The notes: generated from the letters alone by a model not told the origin. DNA of 64,000 nt from Sulfurimonas xiamenensis (GCF_009258045.1 NZ_CP041166.1:186001-250000); one strand, 5' to 3'. Counted from the first letter of the stretch, positions 8,293 through 19,016 are shown. Program-made: numbers and translations.

Positions 8293-8321
8293 TTGAATAT
8301 TTGAAGCAGTTTAGGTACAAT
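8293..8321 (+). promoter_or_regulatory. S10 operon promoter
   Basis: TTGAAT (8293-8298) and TACAAT (8316-8321) are separated by 17 bp, giving a good sigma-70 promoter. Transcription would start near 8328 with a leader of about 48 nt before rpsJ. The leader is too short for an E. coli-style L4 attenuator hairpin. Confidence 0.65.
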
Positions 8322-8375
8322 TCCGCTCCCTTAAATAGTTAGGCAAGACCTGACGAGTTCTTTAGAAGGAAAAAC

Positions 8376-8687
8376 ATGGAAAAAATTCGTTTAAAATTGA
8401 AAGCTTATGATCATCGTGTACTTGATAGATCTGTAGCATCAATCGTAGAGGCTGTTAAGCGTACAGGAGCTGCTATTCGTGGTCCGATACCTTTACCAAC
8501 AAAGATTCGTAAATACACTGTATTGAAATCTCCGCATATCAATAAAAGCTCTCGTGAACAGTTCGAAATTCGTACACACGCTAGAGTAATAGATATTGTT
8601 TCTGCAACGCCGGAAACTGTAGATTCATTAATGAAACTAGATCTTGCACCTGAAGTGGACGTTGAAGTTCGCTCTATGGATAACTAG
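8376..8687 (+). CDS. rpsJ: 30S ribosomal protein S10
   Basis: S10 sits in the 30S head and, as NusE, pairs with NusB in antitermination. The length of 103 residues is standard, and [10 protein letters not shown] (about 36-45) and the C-terminal [10 protein letters not shown] strand are recognisable. It is the first gene of the long ribosomal operon, with a purine-rich site (AGAAGGAAA) just upstream of the ATG. Confidence 0.97.
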   Translation: MEKIRLKLKAYDHRVLDRSVASIVEAVKRTGAAIRGPIPLPTKIRKYTVLKSPHINKSSREQFEIRTHARVIDIVSATPETVDSLMKLDLAPEVDVEVRSMDN

Positions 8688-8696
8688 GAGGTCATG

Positions 8697-9272
8697 ATGG
8701 AATATATTGTTGAGAAAATCGGTATGAGCCGTACTATCACAGTACCTAGTAAGCCTGTTACTCTTTTAAGAGTGTTGGATGCTAAAGTATGTGAAGTTAA
8801 TGAAAATGGCGCAATTGTAGCTTACAATAGCGGTAAAAAAATGAATAAGTCAATTGAAGGTCAGCAAAAAAAATACAGCCTTTCATCTGAGTTTAACCGT
8901 TTTGTTACTTTAGAGGTAGCAAATACTGAAGCTGGTGATTTAGATTTAACTCCTTTGGCAGAAGCTAAAGTTTTAAAATCTTCTTTTACTACTAAAGGTC
9001 GCGGTTTTTCTGGTGCGATGAAGCGTTGGAACTTTTCTGGTGGTCCTGCATCTCACGGTCATAGATTTGGTCGTAGAACAGGTTCTATCGGTAATGCAGA
9101 GTGGCCAGGTCGTGTAATGAAAGGGCGTAAAATGCCTGGACAATACGGAAATACACAAAATAGTGTTAAGAATGAGATAGTTTCTTATGATGCTGAAAAC
9201 AAAATCATTGCGGTTTTAGGTTCAGTTTCTGGAGCTAACGGTTCTTTAGGTCGTGTAAAGGTAGCTAAATAA
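8697..9272 (+). CDS. rplC: 50S ribosomal protein L3
   Basis: L3 is an early 50S assembly protein that reaches the peptidyl transferase centre. The 191 residues contain the conserved loop segment [18 protein letters not shown] (about 120-137). Two ATGs are adjacent; the second (8697) is preferred because AGGAGG ends 5 nt before it. The stop overlaps the rplD start by one base, so translation is coupled. Confidence 0.97.
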   Translation: MEYIVEKIGMSRTITVPSKPVTLLRVLDAKVCEVNENGAIVAYNSGKKMNKSIEGQQKKYSLSSEFNRFVTLEVANTEAGDLDLTPLAEAKVLKSSFTTKGRGFSGAMKRWNFSGGPASHGHRFGRRTGSIGNAEWPGRVMKGRKMPGQYGNTQNSVKNEIVSYDAENKIIAVLGSVSGANGSLGRVKVAK

Positions 9273-9886
9273 TGAGCGCAATAGTTCTAAATGAAAAAAT
9301 GGAAAAAGCTTCTGAGTTAGCTTTACCGGAGAGTTTTTCCGGGATTAATCCTCATAACTTATACCTGTATGTAAAGTCTGCACAGGCAGCTCAAAGAGCT
9401 AACAGTGCAACAGCGCTTACTCGTGCACAAGTTAGAGGCGGTGGTAAGAAGCCATGGGCTCAAAAAGGCGGCGGTCGTGCTCGTGCCGGCTCTCGTCGTT
9501 CACCTGTATTTGTTGGCGGTGGTAAAGCATTTGGTCCTAGCAACAACCGTAACTATGACCTTAAAGTGAATAAAAAGCAGAAAAAACTTGCTCTTAACTT
9601 CGCTTTAGCAGAACACGCACAAAATGGTAGTCTATTCATCGTAGACAGCATTGAGATAGCATCTGGTAAAACAAAAGATGCTGCAGCAATGTTTAAAGCG
9701 TTAAACCAAAGAGATACTCTTTTTGTAAAAACGATTTTAGATGAAAAAACTTATTTAGCATTTGAAAATATCTCAAGCACATATGTGATTGAAGAGAATG
9801 AATTAAATGCTTATTTAGCTGCAAATTATCGTTCAGTAGTGATCGAGAAAGCGGTATGGGAAAATCTTGTAGGTGAGGCTAAATAA
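9272..9886 (+). CDS. rplD: 50S ribosomal protein L4
   Basis: L4 lines the exit tunnel. Its extended basic loop is visible as [18 protein letters not shown] (about 56-73). The 204-residue length is normal. In E. coli L4 represses its own operon through a leader hairpin. The leader here is short and shows no such structure, so that control may be absent. The gene shares one base with rplC before it and one with rplW after it. Confidence 0.97.
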   Translation: MSAIVLNEKMEKASELALPESFSGINPHNLYLYVKSAQAAQRANSATALTRAQVRGGGKKPWAQKGGGRARAGSRRSPVFVGGGKAFGPSNNRNYDLKVNKKQKKLALNFALAEHAQNGSLFIVDSIEIASGKTKDAAAMFKALNQRDTLFVKTILDEKTYLAFENISSTYVIEENELNAYLAANYRSVVIEKAVWENLVGEAK

Positions 9887-10167
9887 TGGCAGATATTACA
9901 GATATTAAATCTATACTATATACAGAGAAGACTCTTGGCATGCAAGAAGAGGGGATAGTTGTTGTTCAAACTTCTCCTCGTATGACTAAGACAGGTCTTA
10001 AAGAGGTTTTTCGTGAGTACTTTGGAGTAATTCCTTCAAGAGTCAACTCACTTAATCAAAGCGGAAAAACAAAAAGATTCCGTGGTGTACAAGGTAAACA
10101 AAACGACTTTAAAAAGTTTTATGTGAAGTTACCTGAGGGTGCACAAATAGAAAGTTTGGCGGTTTAA
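9886..10167 (+). CDS. rplW: 50S ribosomal protein L23
   Basis: L23 is at the tunnel exit and is the docking site for trigger factor and SRP. The 93 residues fit the family: the YTEKTLGM start replaces the usual P-TEK, and the basic stretch [17 protein letters not shown] (about 64-80) is the tunnel-reaching loop. It overlaps rplD by one base and precedes rplB by 1 nt. Confidence 0.95.
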   Translation: MADITDIKSILYTEKTLGMQEEGIVVVQTSPRMTKTGLKEVFREYFGVIPSRVNSLNQSGKTKRFRGVQGKQNDFKKFYVKLPEGAQIESLAV

Positions 10168-10168
10168 C

Positions 10169-11008
10169 ATGGCAATTAAAACTTATAGACCGATAACTCC
10201 GTCTCGTCGTTTTTATACGAATGTTGAAAATAGTGATATCACTGCTAAGGCTAGTGTTCGTTCATTGCTTGTAAAACTTCCTGCTCATGCTGGTCGTAAC
10301 AACAACGGACGCATTACATCTCGCCATAAAGAAGCTGGTGCAAAAAAACTTTACCGTATCATCGATTTTAAAAGAAATAAATTCGGTATTCCTGGTACAG
10401 TAACTACAGTTGAGTATGATCCATACCGTAACTGTCGTATTGCACTTGTTACTTATGCAGATGGTGATAAAAGATATATCCTTTTACCAAAAGGTTTAAA
10501 TGTAGGCGATAATGTAATGTCTGCAGAGTCTGGACTGGATGTAAAACCTGGTAATGCAATGAAACTTATGAATATACCTGTCGGTACGGTAGTTCATAAT
10601 ATTGAGCTAAAAGTAGGTAAGGGTGGACAGATGGTTCGTTCTGCTGGAACTTCAGCTCAAATTATGGGTCGTGACGGCAAGTATGTTTCACTTCGTATGC
10701 CTTCTTCTGAGATGCGTTTAGTGCTTGGTGAGTGTATGGCTACTGTGGGAACTGTTGGAAATGAAGAGTATATCAACATTGTAATAGCAAAAGCAGGTCG
10801 TAGTCGTCATATGGGTATTCGTCCTCAAACTCGTGGTTCTGCTATGAACCCAATCGATCACCCGCATGGTGGTGGTGAAGGTAAAACGAATTCAGGTCGT
10901 CATCCAGTTACTCCATGGGGTAAACCAACGAAGGGTTCAAAAACTCGTCGTAAAAAAGCAAGTGATAAACTTATTATTACTCGCCGTAAATCTAATCCGA
11001 AGAGGTAG
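10169..11008 (+). CDS. rplB: 50S ribosomal protein L2
   Basis: L2 bridges the subunits and supports the peptidyl transferase centre. The essential histidine lies in [13 protein letters not shown] (about 227-239). The protein has 279 residues, a normal length, with the basic C-terminal tail ([13 protein letters not shown]). It starts 1 nt after rplW. Confidence 0.97.
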   Translation: MAIKTYRPITPSRRFYTNVENSDITAKASVRSLLVKLPAHAGRNNNGRITSRHKEAGAKKLYRIIDFKRNKFGIPGTVTTVEYDPYRNCRIALVTYADGDKRYILLPKGLNVGDNVMSAESGLDVKPGNAMKLMNIPVGTVVHNIELKVGKGGQMVRSAGTSAQIMGRDGKYVSLRMPSSEMRLVLGECMATVGTVGNEEYINIVIAKAGRSRHMGIRPQTRGSAMNPIDHPHGGGEGKTNSGRHPVTPWGKPTKGSKTRRKKASDKLIITRRKSNPKR

Positions 11009-11012
11009 TTAA

Positions 11013-11288
11013 ATGGCAAGAAGTGTAAAAAAAGGTCCATTTGTTGATGATCATTTAATGAAAAAAGTGGCTGCAGCCAAATCTGAAGGAAATAAAAAAC
11101 CTATCAAAACATGGTCTCGCAGAAGTATGGTTCTGCCTGATATGGTTGGCTTAACTCTTAATGTTCATAATGGGCGTCAATTTGTTCCGGTATTTGTAAC
11201 AGAAAACCATATTGGTTATAAACTAGGTGAATTCGCACCAACTCGTACATTCAAGGGCCATAAGGGCTCTGTACAGAAGAAAGGTTAA
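11013..11288 (+). CDS. rpsS: 30S ribosomal protein S19
   Basis: S19 binds the 30S head with S13. The 91-residue protein has the typical [15 protein letters not shown] start, WSRRS (about 35-39) and the [12 protein letters not shown] ending. It lies between rplB and rplV with gaps of 2-4 nt. Confidence 0.97.
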   Translation: MARSVKKGPFVDDHLMKKVAAAKSEGNKKPIKTWSRRSMVLPDMVGLTLNVHNGRQFVPVFVTENHIGYKLGEFAPTRTFKGHKGSVQKKG

Positions 11289-11290
11289 TC

Positions 11291-11608
11291 ATGGCTAGAG
11301 CATTATTAAAATTTATCCGTGTTTCACCGATTAAATCTCGTCTTATTGCAAGAGAGATTCAAGGTATGAACGCTGAAGAAGCATTGGCAGCTTTAGAGTT
11401 TACACCAAACAAAGCAGCAAAAATTATCTACAAAGTACTTGCGTCAGCAGTTGCAAACAGTGGTAATGAAGCTAGTGATTGTACAGTAACATCATGTCGT
11501 GTTGATAATGGTCCGGTACTAAAGAGATTTCGTCCGAGAGCTCGTGGTATGGCATCAGGCATCAGAAAACCGACAGCGCATATATTAGTAGAAGTAGAGG
11601 GTAAATAA
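11291..11608 (+). CDS. rplV: 50S ribosomal protein L22
   Basis: L22 lines the exit tunnel with L4. The 105 residues carry the conserved [16 protein letters not shown] start and the C-terminal hairpin region ([17 protein letters not shown]), the site of macrolide-resistance changes in other bacteria. It is in tight operon spacing, 1 nt before rpsC. Confidence 0.97.
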   Translation: MARALLKFIRVSPIKSRLIAREIQGMNAEEALAALEFTPNKAAKIIYKVLASAVANSGNEASDCTVTSCRVDNGPVLKRFRPRARGMASGIRKPTAHILVEVEGK

Positions 11609-11609
11609 T

Positions 11610-12326
11610 ATGGGTCAAAAAGTTAATCCTATTGGTTTACGTCTTGGTATCAACCGTAACTGGGAGAGCCGTTGGTTTCCTAACTTTAAAACTGCACCAG
11701 CAGCTTTAGGTGAAGATCACAAAATTCGTACATATTTGAAAAAAGAGCTTTACTATGCTGGTGTTTCTAACATTATCATAGAGAGAACTGTTAAGAGACT
11801 TCGTGTAACTATCGTTGCTGCTCGTCCTGGTATTATTATCGGGAAAAAGGGTGCAGATATTGAGAAGTTAAAAACAACTCTTCAAGATCTTGTTGGTAAA
11901 CCTATTTCGGTTAACATCAAAGAAGAGAAGAAAGCTCAAATTTCTGCTCAGTTAGTTGCTGAAAATGTAGCTACTCAACTAGAGCGCCGTGTTGCATTTA
12001 GAAGAGCTATGAAAAAAGTTATGCAAAATGCACAAAGAGGCGGAGCTAAAGGTATCAAGATATCTGTAAGCGGTCGTCTTGGCGGAGCTGAAATGGCTCG
12101 TACAGAGTGGTATTTAGAGGGACGCGTTCCACTTCATACACTTCGTGCAAAGATAGACTACGGTTTTGCTGAAGCACATACTACATACGGTTGTATCGGT
12201 GTTAAAGTATGGATATTCAAAGGTGAAGTACTTACTAAAGGTATCCCGGCTGAAGTAAAAGAAGAGAAACAAGAGCGTGCTCGTAAGCGTGCTCCAAAAC
12301 GCGAAAATAGCGGAAAGGCGGAATAA
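11610..12326 (+). CDS. rpsC: 30S ribosomal protein S3
   Basis: S3 guards the mRNA entry channel. The 238-residue protein has the [14 protein letters not shown] start, a KH domain with the GxxG-type loop [13 protein letters not shown] (about 75-87), the conserved [14 protein letters not shown] segment, and a charged C-terminal tail. Confidence 0.97.
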   Translation: MGQKVNPIGLRLGINRNWESRWFPNFKTAPAALGEDHKIRTYLKKELYYAGVSNIIIERTVKRLRVTIVAARPGIIIGKKGADIEKLKTTLQDLVGKPISVNIKEEKKAQISAQLVAENVATQLERRVAFRRAMKKVMQNAQRGGAKGIKISVSGRLGGAEMARTEWYLEGRVPLHTLRAKIDYGFAEAHTTYGCIGVKVWIFKGEVLTKGIPAEVKEEKQERARKRAPKRENSGKAE

Positions 12327-12328
12327 TC

Positions 12329-12754
12329 ATGTTGATGCCTAAGAGAACTAAATATCGTAAAGTAATGAAGGGCCGTAACCGTGGTTACGCTCGCTCGGGT
12401 TATACATTGGCATTTGGTGATATAGCTATAAAAGCTGTAGAAGCAGGTCGTATTAACTCTCGTCAAATTGAGTCAGCTCGTATTTCAGCTACTCGTCATA
12501 TTAAAAGAAATGGTAAGATCTGGATTCGTGTATTCCCTGCTAAGCCACTGACTGCTAAGCCTCTTGAAACTCGTATGGGTAAAGGTAAAGGTTCAGTTGA
12601 TCAATGGGTTATGAATATTAAGCCGGGTCGTATCATTTTTGAAATGGCTGGTGTTCCAGAAGAGCTTGCTCGTGAAGCATTAACTCTTGCTATGCATAAA
12701 TTGCCTTTCAAAACAAAAATAATTACTGCGGAGATGAGCAATGAAATATTCTGA
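12329..12754 (+). CDS. rplP: 50S ribosomal protein L16
   Basis: L16 contacts the A-site tRNA and helps order the 50S. The 141 residues begin [11 protein letters not shown], the normal form, so the first ATG is kept (GGCGGA is about 7 nt upstream). [10 protein letters not shown] and the [11 protein letters not shown] helix are family blocks. Its end overlaps rpmC by 14 bp. Confidence 0.96.
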   Translation: MLMPKRTKYRKVMKGRNRGYARSGYTLAFGDIAIKAVEAGRINSRQIESARISATRHIKRNGKIWIRVFPAKPLTAKPLETRMGKGKGSVDQWVMNIKPGRIIFEMAGVPEELAREALTLAMHKLPFKTKIITAEMSNEIF

Positions 12755-12926
12755 TTTAGCAGATAAAAGCACAGCAGAACTTCAAGCAATGCTTAAAGAG
12801 AAAAAAACTGAGCTTTTTACTTTAAAAATAAAAAAACAGATGATGCAACTACAAAACACTAGCGAACTTCGTATCGCTAAAAAAGATGTTGCTAGAATCA
12901 ACACTGCACTTAGTGCAGCGAAATAG
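12741..12926 (+). CDS. rpmC: 50S ribosomal protein L29
   Basis: L29 is a two-helix protein near the tunnel exit. It has 61 residues, with [16 protein letters not shown] and [13 protein letters not shown] as the two helices. The ATG lies inside the end of rplP (14-bp overlap), so its translation is probably coupled to L16. Confidence 0.94.
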   Translation: MKYSDLADKSTAELQAMLKEKKTELFTLKIKKQMMQLQNTSELRIAKKDVARINTALSAAK

Positions 12927-12935
12927 GGGCCGGCA

Positions 12936-13184
12936 ATGACACATAAGCGTGAAATTCAAGGTAATGTAGTTAAAATTGCAGGTGACAAAACAGCGACAAT
13001 CGTTGTTGAGCGCCGTGTAATGCACCCTCGTTACCACAAAGTTGTGAAGCGTTTCAAAAAGTACTTGGTACACGATGAGCGCAATGAGTTAAAAGTTGGT
13101 GATGAGATTGTTGCAATCGAGTGTCGCCCGCTTTCTAAGACTAAATCTTTTAGACTTAAAACAGTAGTATCAGGAGCAGAGTAA
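12936..13184 (+). CDS. rpsQ: 30S ribosomal protein S17
   Basis: S17 is an OB-fold protein that binds 16S rRNA early in assembly. The 82 residues contain the conserved [19 protein letters not shown] strand pair and [17 protein letters not shown]. It overlaps rplN by one base. Confidence 0.96.
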   Translation: MTHKREIQGNVVKIAGDKTATIVVERRVMHPRYHKVVKRFKKYLVHDERNELKVGDEIVAIECRPLSKTKSFRLKTVVSGAE

Positions 13185-13552
13185 TGATTCAAGCTTTTAC
13201 TCGTCTAAATGTAGCTGATAATACAGGTGCAAAAGAGGTTATGTGTATTAAGGTACTTGGCGGTTCCAAGCGTCGTTATGCAAAAGTAGGCGATGTTATC
13301 ATTGCTTCTGTAAAAAAAGCGACTCCTACTGCTAAAGTTAAAAAAGGTAAAGTTGTAAAAGCTGTTGTTGTTAGAACTGCTAAAGAGATTCACCGTGAAA
13401 ACGGCTCTTTAATCCGTTTTGATGATAATGCAGCTGTTATACTTGATGACAAGAGAGAACCAATCGGTACTCGTATTTTCGGACCGATTGCTCGTGAAGT
13501 TCGTTATGGCGGCTTTATGAAGATCGTATCTCTTGCACCGGAGGTTGTTTAA
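13184..13552 (+). CDS. rplN: 50S ribosomal protein L14
   Basis: L14 lies at the subunit interface. Its 122 residues start [17 protein letters not shown], with the small-subunit-facing segment [11 protein letters not shown] near the end. It overlaps one base with genes on both sides. Confidence 0.97.
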   Translation: MIQAFTRLNVADNTGAKEVMCIKVLGGSKRRYAKVGDVIIASVKKATPTAKVKKGKVVKAVVVRTAKEIHRENGSLIRFDDNAAVILDDKREPIGTRIFGPIAREVRYGGFMKIVSLAPEVV

Positions 13553-13782
13553 TGGCAAAGTTTAAATTCAAAAAAGGCGATACTGTAGAGATCATCGCCG
13601 GTGACGATCGCGGAACAAAAGCTACTGTACTTGAAGTATTACCGAAGAAAAACAAGGTAATAGTTGAGGGTTGTAAAATAGCTAAAAAAGCAATCAAACC
13701 AACAGAAGAGAACACTAAAGGCGGACATATCAACAAAGAGATGCCTATAGATGTTTCAAATGTTCGTAAAGTGGAGGCATAA
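13552..13782 (+). CDS. rplX: 50S ribosomal protein L24
   Basis: L24 starts 50S assembly and contains a KOW motif ([21 protein letters not shown], about 5-25, shown in part). At 76 residues it is shorter than the 100-odd residues of gammaproteobacterial L24; short forms are usual in this phylum as far as I recall. Confidence 0.95.
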   Translation: MAKFKFKKGDTVEIIAGDDRGTKATVLEVLPKKNKVIVEGCKIAKKAIKPTEENTKGGHINKEMPIDVSNVRKVEA

Positions 13783-13786
13783 GTAA

Positions 13787-14332
13787 ATGACTCGTATGAA
13801 AGAAAAATATTTAGGTTTAAAATCTGAACTTCAAGCTGACCTTGGGATAAAAAATCCAATGCAGACTCCTGCATTAGAGAAAATCGTTATCTCTGTAGGT
13901 GCAGGTTTTGCAATGAAAGATAATAAACTTATTCAAAATATTGAAGATACTATTACTGCAATTGCAGGGCAAAAAGCAAGTACTGTAATAGCTAAGAAAT
14001 CTGTTGCTGGATTTAAAGTTCGTGAAGGTATGCCTGTAGGTGTTCGTGTAACACTTCGCGGTGAAAAAATGTACGGATTTCTTGATCGTCTTGTTTCTAT
14101 AGCTCTTCCGCGTGTAAAAGACTTCCGTGGAGTTCCAAGAAACGGTTTTGATGGTCGTGGTAATTACAACTTTGGTTTGCAAGAACAATTGATTTTCCCG
14201 GAAATTAGTTATGATTCTATTATGCAAATCCATGGTATGAACATCACAGTTGTTACAACAGCTGAATCAGACAAGGCAGGATTTGCTCTTTTAGAGAAAT
14301 TGGGTATGCCTTTTACTAAAGGGAGCAACTAA
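13787..14332 (+). CDS. rplE: 50S ribosomal protein L5
   Basis: L5 binds 5S rRNA and contacts the P-site tRNA. The 181-residue protein has the family blocks [32 protein letters not shown] and the C-terminal [15 protein letters not shown]. It overlaps rpsN by one base. Confidence 0.97.
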   Translation: MTRMKEKYLGLKSELQADLGIKNPMQTPALEKIVISVGAGFAMKDNKLIQNIEDTITAIAGQKASTVIAKKSVAGFKVREGMPVGVRVTLRGEKMYGFLDRLVSIALPRVKDFRGVPRNGFDGRGNYNFGLQEQLIFPEISYDSIMQIHGMNITVVTTAESDKAGFALLEKLGMPFTKGSN

Positions 14333-14517
14333 TGGCTAAGAAATCGATGATTGCTAAAGCAGCAAGAGAGCCAAAGTTTAAAGTTCGTGGTTATACAAGA
14401 TGTCAGATTTGTGGTCGTCCACACTCTGTACTTCGTGACTTCGGTATCTGTCGTGTATGTTTTAGAAAAATGGCAAATGAGGGATTAATCCCAGGCGTTA
14501 GAAAGTCAAGCTGGTAA
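14332..14517 (+). CDS. rpsN: 30S ribosomal protein S14, zinc-binding form
   Basis: A short 61-residue S14 of the zinc type: a CxxC pair (RCQICGRP) and a second CxxC pair (ICRVCFRK) form one zinc site. The usual C-terminal [10 protein letters not shown] is present. A 47-bp gap to rpsH is the largest inside this part of the operon. Confidence 0.97.
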   Translation: MAKKSMIAKAAREPKFKVRGYTRCQICGRPHSVLRDFGICRVCFRKMANEGLIPGVRKSSW

Positions 14518-14564
14518 GCAAAAGCTTATCTTTGAAACTTCTAATGATTAGCAAAGGAAAATAA

Positions 14565-14960
14565 ATGATAAATGATTTAGTATCGGATGCGTTAACTCGT
14601 ATTCGTAATGCTGGTATGAGAAGATTGGATGTTACTACGCTTGTTCACTCTAAGAGTGTTGAAGCGTTAGCAAACATTTTAGTTGAAAAAGGTTATATTG
14701 AGAGTTGTAATGTTGTTGAAGACGGCGTTAAAAAAACTATTAATGTTGTACTAAAGTATGATGAAAATGGTAAAACTGTTATCAATGAAATGAAAAGAGT
14801 ATCTAAACCTGGCCGTCGTGTATACAAAGGCAAAGAAGATATTAAACGATTCAAAAATGGTTACGGAACTATTATTGTTAGTACATCACACGGCGTTTTA
14901 CCAAACGATAAAGCTTACGAGCTTGGTATCGGCGGTGAAGTAATGTGTACGGTTTGGTAG
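14565..14960 (+). CDS. rpsH: 30S ribosomal protein S8
   Basis: S8 binds the central domain of 16S rRNA and in E. coli is the translational repressor of the spc operon. The 131-residue protein has the start [17 protein letters not shown] and the rRNA-binding [12 protein letters not shown] near the C-terminus. Confidence 0.97.
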   Translation: MINDLVSDALTRIRNAGMRRLDVTTLVHSKSVEALANILVEKGYIESCNVVEDGVKKTINVVLKYDENGKTVINEMKRVSKPGRRVYKGKEDIKRFKNGYGTIIVSTSHGVLPNDKAYELGIGGEVMCTVW

Positions 14961-14969
14961 GGAGATAGC

Positions 14970-15506
14970 ATGTCAAGAATTGGTAAATTACCTGTAGAAT
15001 TTGCATCAGATATTACTGTAAATGCAAATGGAAATGTTATAACTTTTGCTAAAGGCAAAAATAGTGTTGATTTAGATACAAAAGGAAATGTTGCTTTCAA
15101 TATCGACGGCAATGTATTGACTTTTGCTACTCTTTCAGATTCTCGTGAGCATAGAGCTTTCTGGGGAACATATCGTGCATTGGCTCAAAACATCGTTACT
15201 GGTTTAACAACTGGCTATACAAAACAGTTAGAGATCAATGGTGTTGGTTACCGTGCTGCAGTAAACGGCAGAGTGCTTAACCTACAACTTGGATTTTCTC
15301 ACGATATCAACTATGAGTTGCCAGATAGTATCGAAGCAAGCGTTGAAAAGAATGTTATTACTTTAAAGAGCCATGACAAGCAAGCGCTTGGTCAAGTTGC
15401 TGCAGAAGTAAGAGGATTCCGTCCACCAGAGCCGTATAAAGGCAAAGGTGTTAAATATGTTGAAGAGCATATCGTGCGTAAAGCCGGTAAAACTTCTAAG
15501 AAATAA
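14970..15506 (+). CDS. rplF: 50S ribosomal protein L6
   Basis: L6 has two similar domains near the factor-binding site. Its 178 residues begin MSRIGKLPVE, with the conserved C-terminal FRPPEPYKGKGVKY (about 152-165). Confidence 0.97.
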   Translation: MSRIGKLPVEFASDITVNANGNVITFAKGKNSVDLDTKGNVAFNIDGNVLTFATLSDSREHRAFWGTYRALAQNIVTGLTTGYTKQLEINGVGYRAAVNGRVLNLQLGFSHDINYELPDSIEASVEKNVITLKSHDKQALGQVAAEVRGFRPPEPYKGKGVKYVEEHIVRKAGKTSKK

Positions 15507-15519
15507 GGGAGGAGTATAG

Positions 15520-15876
15520 ATGAAAGCAAAAGTACTAAAAAGCAAAATTGCTAATCGCTTAAAAAGAAAGCGTCGTATTCGTGCAAAAATATCTGGTTGT
15601 GCTTCACTTCCTCGTGTTTCTGTGTTTCGTTCAAATCGTTATTTGAGTGTTCAAGCTATTGATGATGCAACAGCAACAACATTGGCTGCTCTTAACTCAA
15701 AAGCAATAGGTCAAAAAGCAAACAAAGATGGTGCAGCTGCACTTGGTGCGGCATTTGCTGCTACGCTAAAAACAGCTAACATCACTTCGATTGTATTTGA
15801 TCGTAATGGTTACCAATACCACGGTGTTATAGCTGCATTTGGTGACGCACTTCGTGCAAACGAAATTAAGTTCTAG
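15520..15876 (+). CDS. rplR: 50S ribosomal protein L18
   Basis: L18 carries 5S rRNA into the central protuberance. It has 118 residues, with a basic N-terminus, the [17 protein letters not shown] strand, and [20 protein letters not shown] near the end (positions about 93-112). Confidence 0.96.
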   Translation: MKAKVLKSKIANRLKRKRRIRAKISGCASLPRVSVFRSNRYLSVQAIDDATATTLAALNSKAIGQKANKDGAAALGAAFAATLKTANITSIVFDRNGYQYHGVIAAFGDALRANEIKF

Positions 15877-15884
15877 GGGTTAAA

Positions 15885-16325
15885 ATGGAAATCAATAGAG
15901 AAGATTTTGAAGAATCAATTGTAAATATAGGTCGTGTTACAAAAGTTGTAAAAGGTGGGCGTCGTTTTCGTTTTACAGCACTTGTAGTTGTTGGTGATAA
16001 AAAAGGTACTATCGGTTTTGGTGCTGGAAAAGCGAAAGAAGTTCCAGATGCTATCAAAAAAGCTGTAGATAATGCGTTTAAAAACCTAAGTAAAGTAAGT
16101 ATCAAAGGTACTACAATTGCACATGACATTGAACATAAGTACAATGCAAGTCGTGTTCTTTTAAAGCCGGCATCAGAAGGTACAGGGGTAATCGCGGGTG
16201 GTGCTACTCGTCCTGTTCTTGAGCTTGCAGGTATTCAAGACATACTTACAAAGTCAATAGGTTCAAACAATCCAAATACACTAGTGCGCGCAACAGTTGA
16301 AGCACTAGGTCGTTTAAAAGGATAG
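15885..16325 (+). CDS. rpsE: 30S ribosomal protein S5
   Basis: S5 takes part in decoding accuracy and mRNA unwinding at the entry channel. The 146 residues contain the dsRBD-like block [18 protein letters not shown] and the [16 protein letters not shown] segment. rplO follows immediately, with no rpmD (L30) between them. Confidence 0.97.
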   Translation: MEINREDFEESIVNIGRVTKVVKGGRRFRFTALVVVGDKKGTIGFGAGKAKEVPDAIKKAVDNAFKNLSKVSIKGTTIAHDIEHKYNASRVLLKPASEGTGVIAGGATRPVLELAGIQDILTKSIGSNNPNTLVRATVEALGRLKG

Positions 16326-16727
16326 ATGATGGGTATTGAAAATTTAACGCCGGCAGAGGGTTCTGTAAAGAATCGTAAAAGAGTCGGTCGCGGACAAGGT
16401 TCGGGAACAGGTAAAACTGCTGCTCGCGGATCTAAAGGTCAAAAAGCTCGTACTGGTTACAAGAGAAAAAGAAACTTTGAGGGTGGACAGCAGCCACTAG
16501 CAAGAAGACTTCCAAAAATCGGATTTACTTCTCGTGTAATCAAGCCGTATGTAATCAATGTAGAGAAAATAAAAGCAGTTGCTGAACTTTCTGAAATTAC
16601 TATGGAGAGTATCCGTAGTGTTCATAAAATAGCTGCTTGTGTTACTAAAGTTAAGTTGGTTGGTGCATCTGCAAAAGATTTAGCATCAAAAATTAAAGAC
16701 GACAGCGTTACTACTACAGGTAAATAG
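16326..16727 (+). CDS. rplO: 50S ribosomal protein L15
   Basis: L15 is a late 50S assembly protein. The 133 residues show the Gly-rich basic N-terminal region ([20 protein letters not shown]) that winds into 23S rRNA. It starts at the base after the rpsE stop; a second ATG at 16329 is an equal alternative. It ends 2 nt before the secY GTG. Confidence 0.96.
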   Translation: MMGIENLTPAEGSVKNRKRVGRGQGSGTGKTAARGSKGQKARTGYKRKRNFEGGQQPLARRLPKIGFTSRVIKPYVINVEKIKAVAELSEITMESIRSVHKIAACVTKVKLVGASAKDLASKIKDDSVTTTGK

Positions 16728-16729
16728 TC

Positions 16730-17992
16730 GTGAATAAAAATCTAGTAAATAAGATACTTATTACTATCGGGTTTTTATTTATTTATCGCCTACTGGCATA
16801 TGTGCCAGTTCCAGGCGTAGATGCTTCTGTTATCGCTTCATTCTTCGACTCACATCAATCAGATGCCCTTGGACTTTTTAATATGTTTAGCGGTAATGCT
16901 GTTGAGAGAATGTCAATCATAGCTCTTGGAATTATGCCTTATATTACTGCTTCTATCATTATGGAGCTTTTAGCAGCTACATTTGCCCCTCTTGGACAGA
17001 TGAAAAAAGAGCGTGACGGAATGGTTAAGTATATGCAAATTATCCGCTATGCGACAATTGTAATTACAATCATTCAAGCAATAGGTATCAGTGTCGGACT
17101 TCAGAGTCTTACAGGACCAAATGGTAACAGTGCAATATTGGTTGATCATAACACATTTATAATGCTTTCTGCTGTTTCTATGGTAGCAGGTACCATGCTT
17201 CTTATGTGGATAGGCGAGCAGATCACACAAAACGGTATCGGCAATGGTATCTCTTTGATTATCTTTGCGGGAATCGTATCAGCTATCCCAAGTGCAATCG
17301 GTCAAACGATTACAATGGTAAATACAGGTGCAATGAGTTTTCTAACTGTGCTTGCAATTCTTGCTTTGATACTTGGAACTGTCGGTGTAATTATTTATGT
17401 TGAACTTGGCGAGCGCCGTGTACCTGTTACATACGCTAAAAAAGTTATAATGCAAAACCAAAATAAAAGAGTTATGAACTATATCCCTATCAAAGTAAAT
17501 TTATCGGGTGTTATTCCGGTTATCTTTGCGAGTGCGATACTTATGTTTCCTATGACTGTTTTATCAAGCAGTACAAACCCTACTGTTATGGCAATTGCAG
17601 ATCATCTAAACCCGAATAGTTATTTCTTTAACTTTTTGACATTTGTTTTTGTTGTTTTCTTTGCATTTTTTTATGCATCGATTACTTTTAACTCAAAAGA
17701 TATTGCAGAAAATCTGAAAAAACAGGGTGGATTTATTCCTGGTATTCGTACCGGTAATGCAACTAGTGAATTTTTAAATACAACAGCAAGTAATCTTACT
17801 TTTACAGGTGCACTCTATCTTGGTTTAGTTGCAACGCTGCCGTTTATGATTATAAAAGGGATGGGTGTTCCATTTTTCTTTGGCGGTACTGCGGTGTTGA
17901 TTGTTGTTCAAGTCGCGCTTGATACAATGAGAAAAATCGAGGCTCAGGTTTACATGAGTAAATATGAGACACTAAGTGCAGTTGGTCTATAA
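16730..17992 (+). CDS. secY: Protein translocase subunit SecY
   Basis: SecY is the ten-helix channel of the Sec translocon in the inner membrane and works with SecE (54841-55020 here) and SecG. The 420-residue protein has the conserved PGVDAS segment, the MNIF-like plug region (LGLFNMFSGNAVERMSIIAL), and the cytosolic ERRVPVTYAKK loop. It starts at GTG. Confidence 0.97.
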   Translation: MNKNLVNKILITIGFLFIYRLLAYVPVPGVDASVIASFFDSHQSDALGLFNMFSGNAVERMSIIALGIMPYITASIIMELLAATFAPLGQMKKERDGMVKYMQIIRYATIVITIIQAIGISVGLQSLTGPNGNSAILVDHNTFIMLSAVSMVAGTMLLMWIGEQITQNGIGNGISLIIFAGIVSAIPSAIGQTITMVNTGAMSFLTVLAILALILGTVGVIIYVELGERRVPVTYAKKVIMQNQNKRVMNYIPIKVNLSGVIPVIFASAILMFPMTVLSSSTNPTVMAIADHLNPNSYFFNFLTFVFVVFFAFFYASITFNSKDIAENLKKQGGFIPGIRTGNATSEFLNTTASNLTFTGALYLGLVATLPFMIIKGMGVPFFFGGTAVLIVVQVALDTMRKIEAQVYMSKYETLSAVGL

Positions 17993-17995
17993 ATA

Positions 17996-18754
17996 ATGTC
18001 AATTGCGCTTAGAAAACCTGCAGAAATTGAGAAATTAAGAGCTGCCAATAAAATTGTTGGCGGTGCTTTAGAGTTGTTAAGACAAAATACAAAACCTGGA
18101 ATCTCTTTAAAAGAGCTTGATGCAATGGCAGAGGATTTTATCCGCTCTCACGGCGCAAGACCCTCTTTTAAAGGGCTTTACGGCTTCCCAAATGCAGTTT
18201 GTACTTCACTTAATCAAGTTATTATTCACGGTATTCCTACTGATTACAAACTTCAAGAGGGTGATATTATCGGTTATGATATTGGAACAGAACTTGAGGG
18301 ATGGTACGGAGATGCAGCAATAACTGCGCCGGTAGGTAAAATAAGCGCAAAAGATGAAGCGCTTATTGCATGTGCTAAAGATTCTCTTTATGAAGCGATA
18401 GAATCTATAAAAGAGGGTATGAGATTTAAAGAACTCTCAGCTGTTTTAGAAAATGCTATCCGATCAAGAGGCTTTATCCCGCTTCACAGTTTTTGTGGAC
18501 ACGGTATCGGTAGAAAACCTCATGAAGAGCCTGAAATACCAAACTATCTTGAAGGGAAAAACGCAAAAGCGGGACCTAAGATTAAAAATGGAATGGTTTT
18601 TTGTTTGGAACCGATGATTTGTCAAAAGGATTCAAAACCGCTTATTTTAGAAAATAAGTGGGATGTTGTTAGTGCCGATGGTTTAAACGGTTCACACTAT
18701 GAGCATACTGTTGCAGTTATCAATGGTAAAGCTGAAATTTTATCTCTGGCTTGA
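17996..18754 (+). CDS. map: Methionine aminopeptidase, type I
   Basis: Map removes the initiator Met from new proteins using two divalent metals. The 252 residues contain the metal ligands in order: D of [17 protein letters not shown] of [15 protein letters not shown] of CLEPM, and the final Glu in the SHYEHTVAV region. The gene lies between secY and infA, as in related genomes. Confidence 0.96.
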   Translation: MSIALRKPAEIEKLRAANKIVGGALELLRQNTKPGISLKELDAMAEDFIRSHGARPSFKGLYGFPNAVCTSLNQVIIHGIPTDYKLQEGDIIGYDIGTELEGWYGDAAITAPVGKISAKDEALIACAKDSLYEAIESIKEGMRFKELSAVLENAIRSRGFIPLHSFCGHGIGRKPHEEPEIPNYLEGKNAKAGPKIKNGMVFCLEPMICQKDSKPLILENKWDVVSADGLNGSHYEHTVAVINGKAEILSLA

Positions 18755-18770
18755 GAAAAAAAGGATTAAA

Positions 18771-18989
18771 ATGGCTAAATCAGATGTTATCGAAGTTGAT
18801 GGCAAGATTATAGAGGCTTTGCCAAATGCAACATTTCGTGTTGAGTTAGAAAACGGACATATTATTTTATGTCATATTGCAGGTAAAATGCGTATGCACT
18901 ATATTAAAATACTTCCGGGTGACAAAGTAAAACTTGAATTAACTCCATACTCACTTGATAAAGGTCGTATCACTTACAGATACAAATAA
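18771..18989 (+). CDS. infA: Translation initiation factor IF-1
   Basis: IF-1 is an OB-fold factor that blocks the A site during initiation. The true start is the ATG at 18771 (72 residues, [13 protein letters not shown]...), with AAAGGA upstream. An in-frame start 72 bp further upstream would overlap map and add a non-family extension. The core [19 protein letters not shown] is typical. In most relatives rpmJ follows directly; here a terminator follows. Confidence 0.97.
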   Translation: MAKSDVIEVDGKIIEALPNATFRVELENGHIILCHIAGKMRMHYIKILPGDKVKLELTPYSLDKGRITYRYK

Positions 18990-19013
18990 AAAGAGGTTTT
19001 AAATCCTCTTTTT
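18988..19013. terminator. Bidirectional hairpin terminator after infA
   Basis: A 9-bp stem (AAAAAGAGG with CCTCTTTTT) with an 8-nt loop begins inside the infA stop codon and ends in T residues. It serves infA on the plus strand and the chorismate mutase gene on the minus strand. Confidence 0.8.
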
Positions 19014-19016
19014 ATA

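Noticed and set aside
16323-16329. A missing or frameshifted rpmD (L30) between rpsE and rplO
   Set aside because: The two genes are adjacent with no leftover sequence, and L30 is generally absent from this phylum as far as I recall, so it is not a local loss.
18699-18770. N-terminal extension of IF-1 inside the end of map
   Set aside because: It overlaps map, has no ribosome site, and IF-1 of standard length (72 residues) starts at 18771 after AAAGGA.
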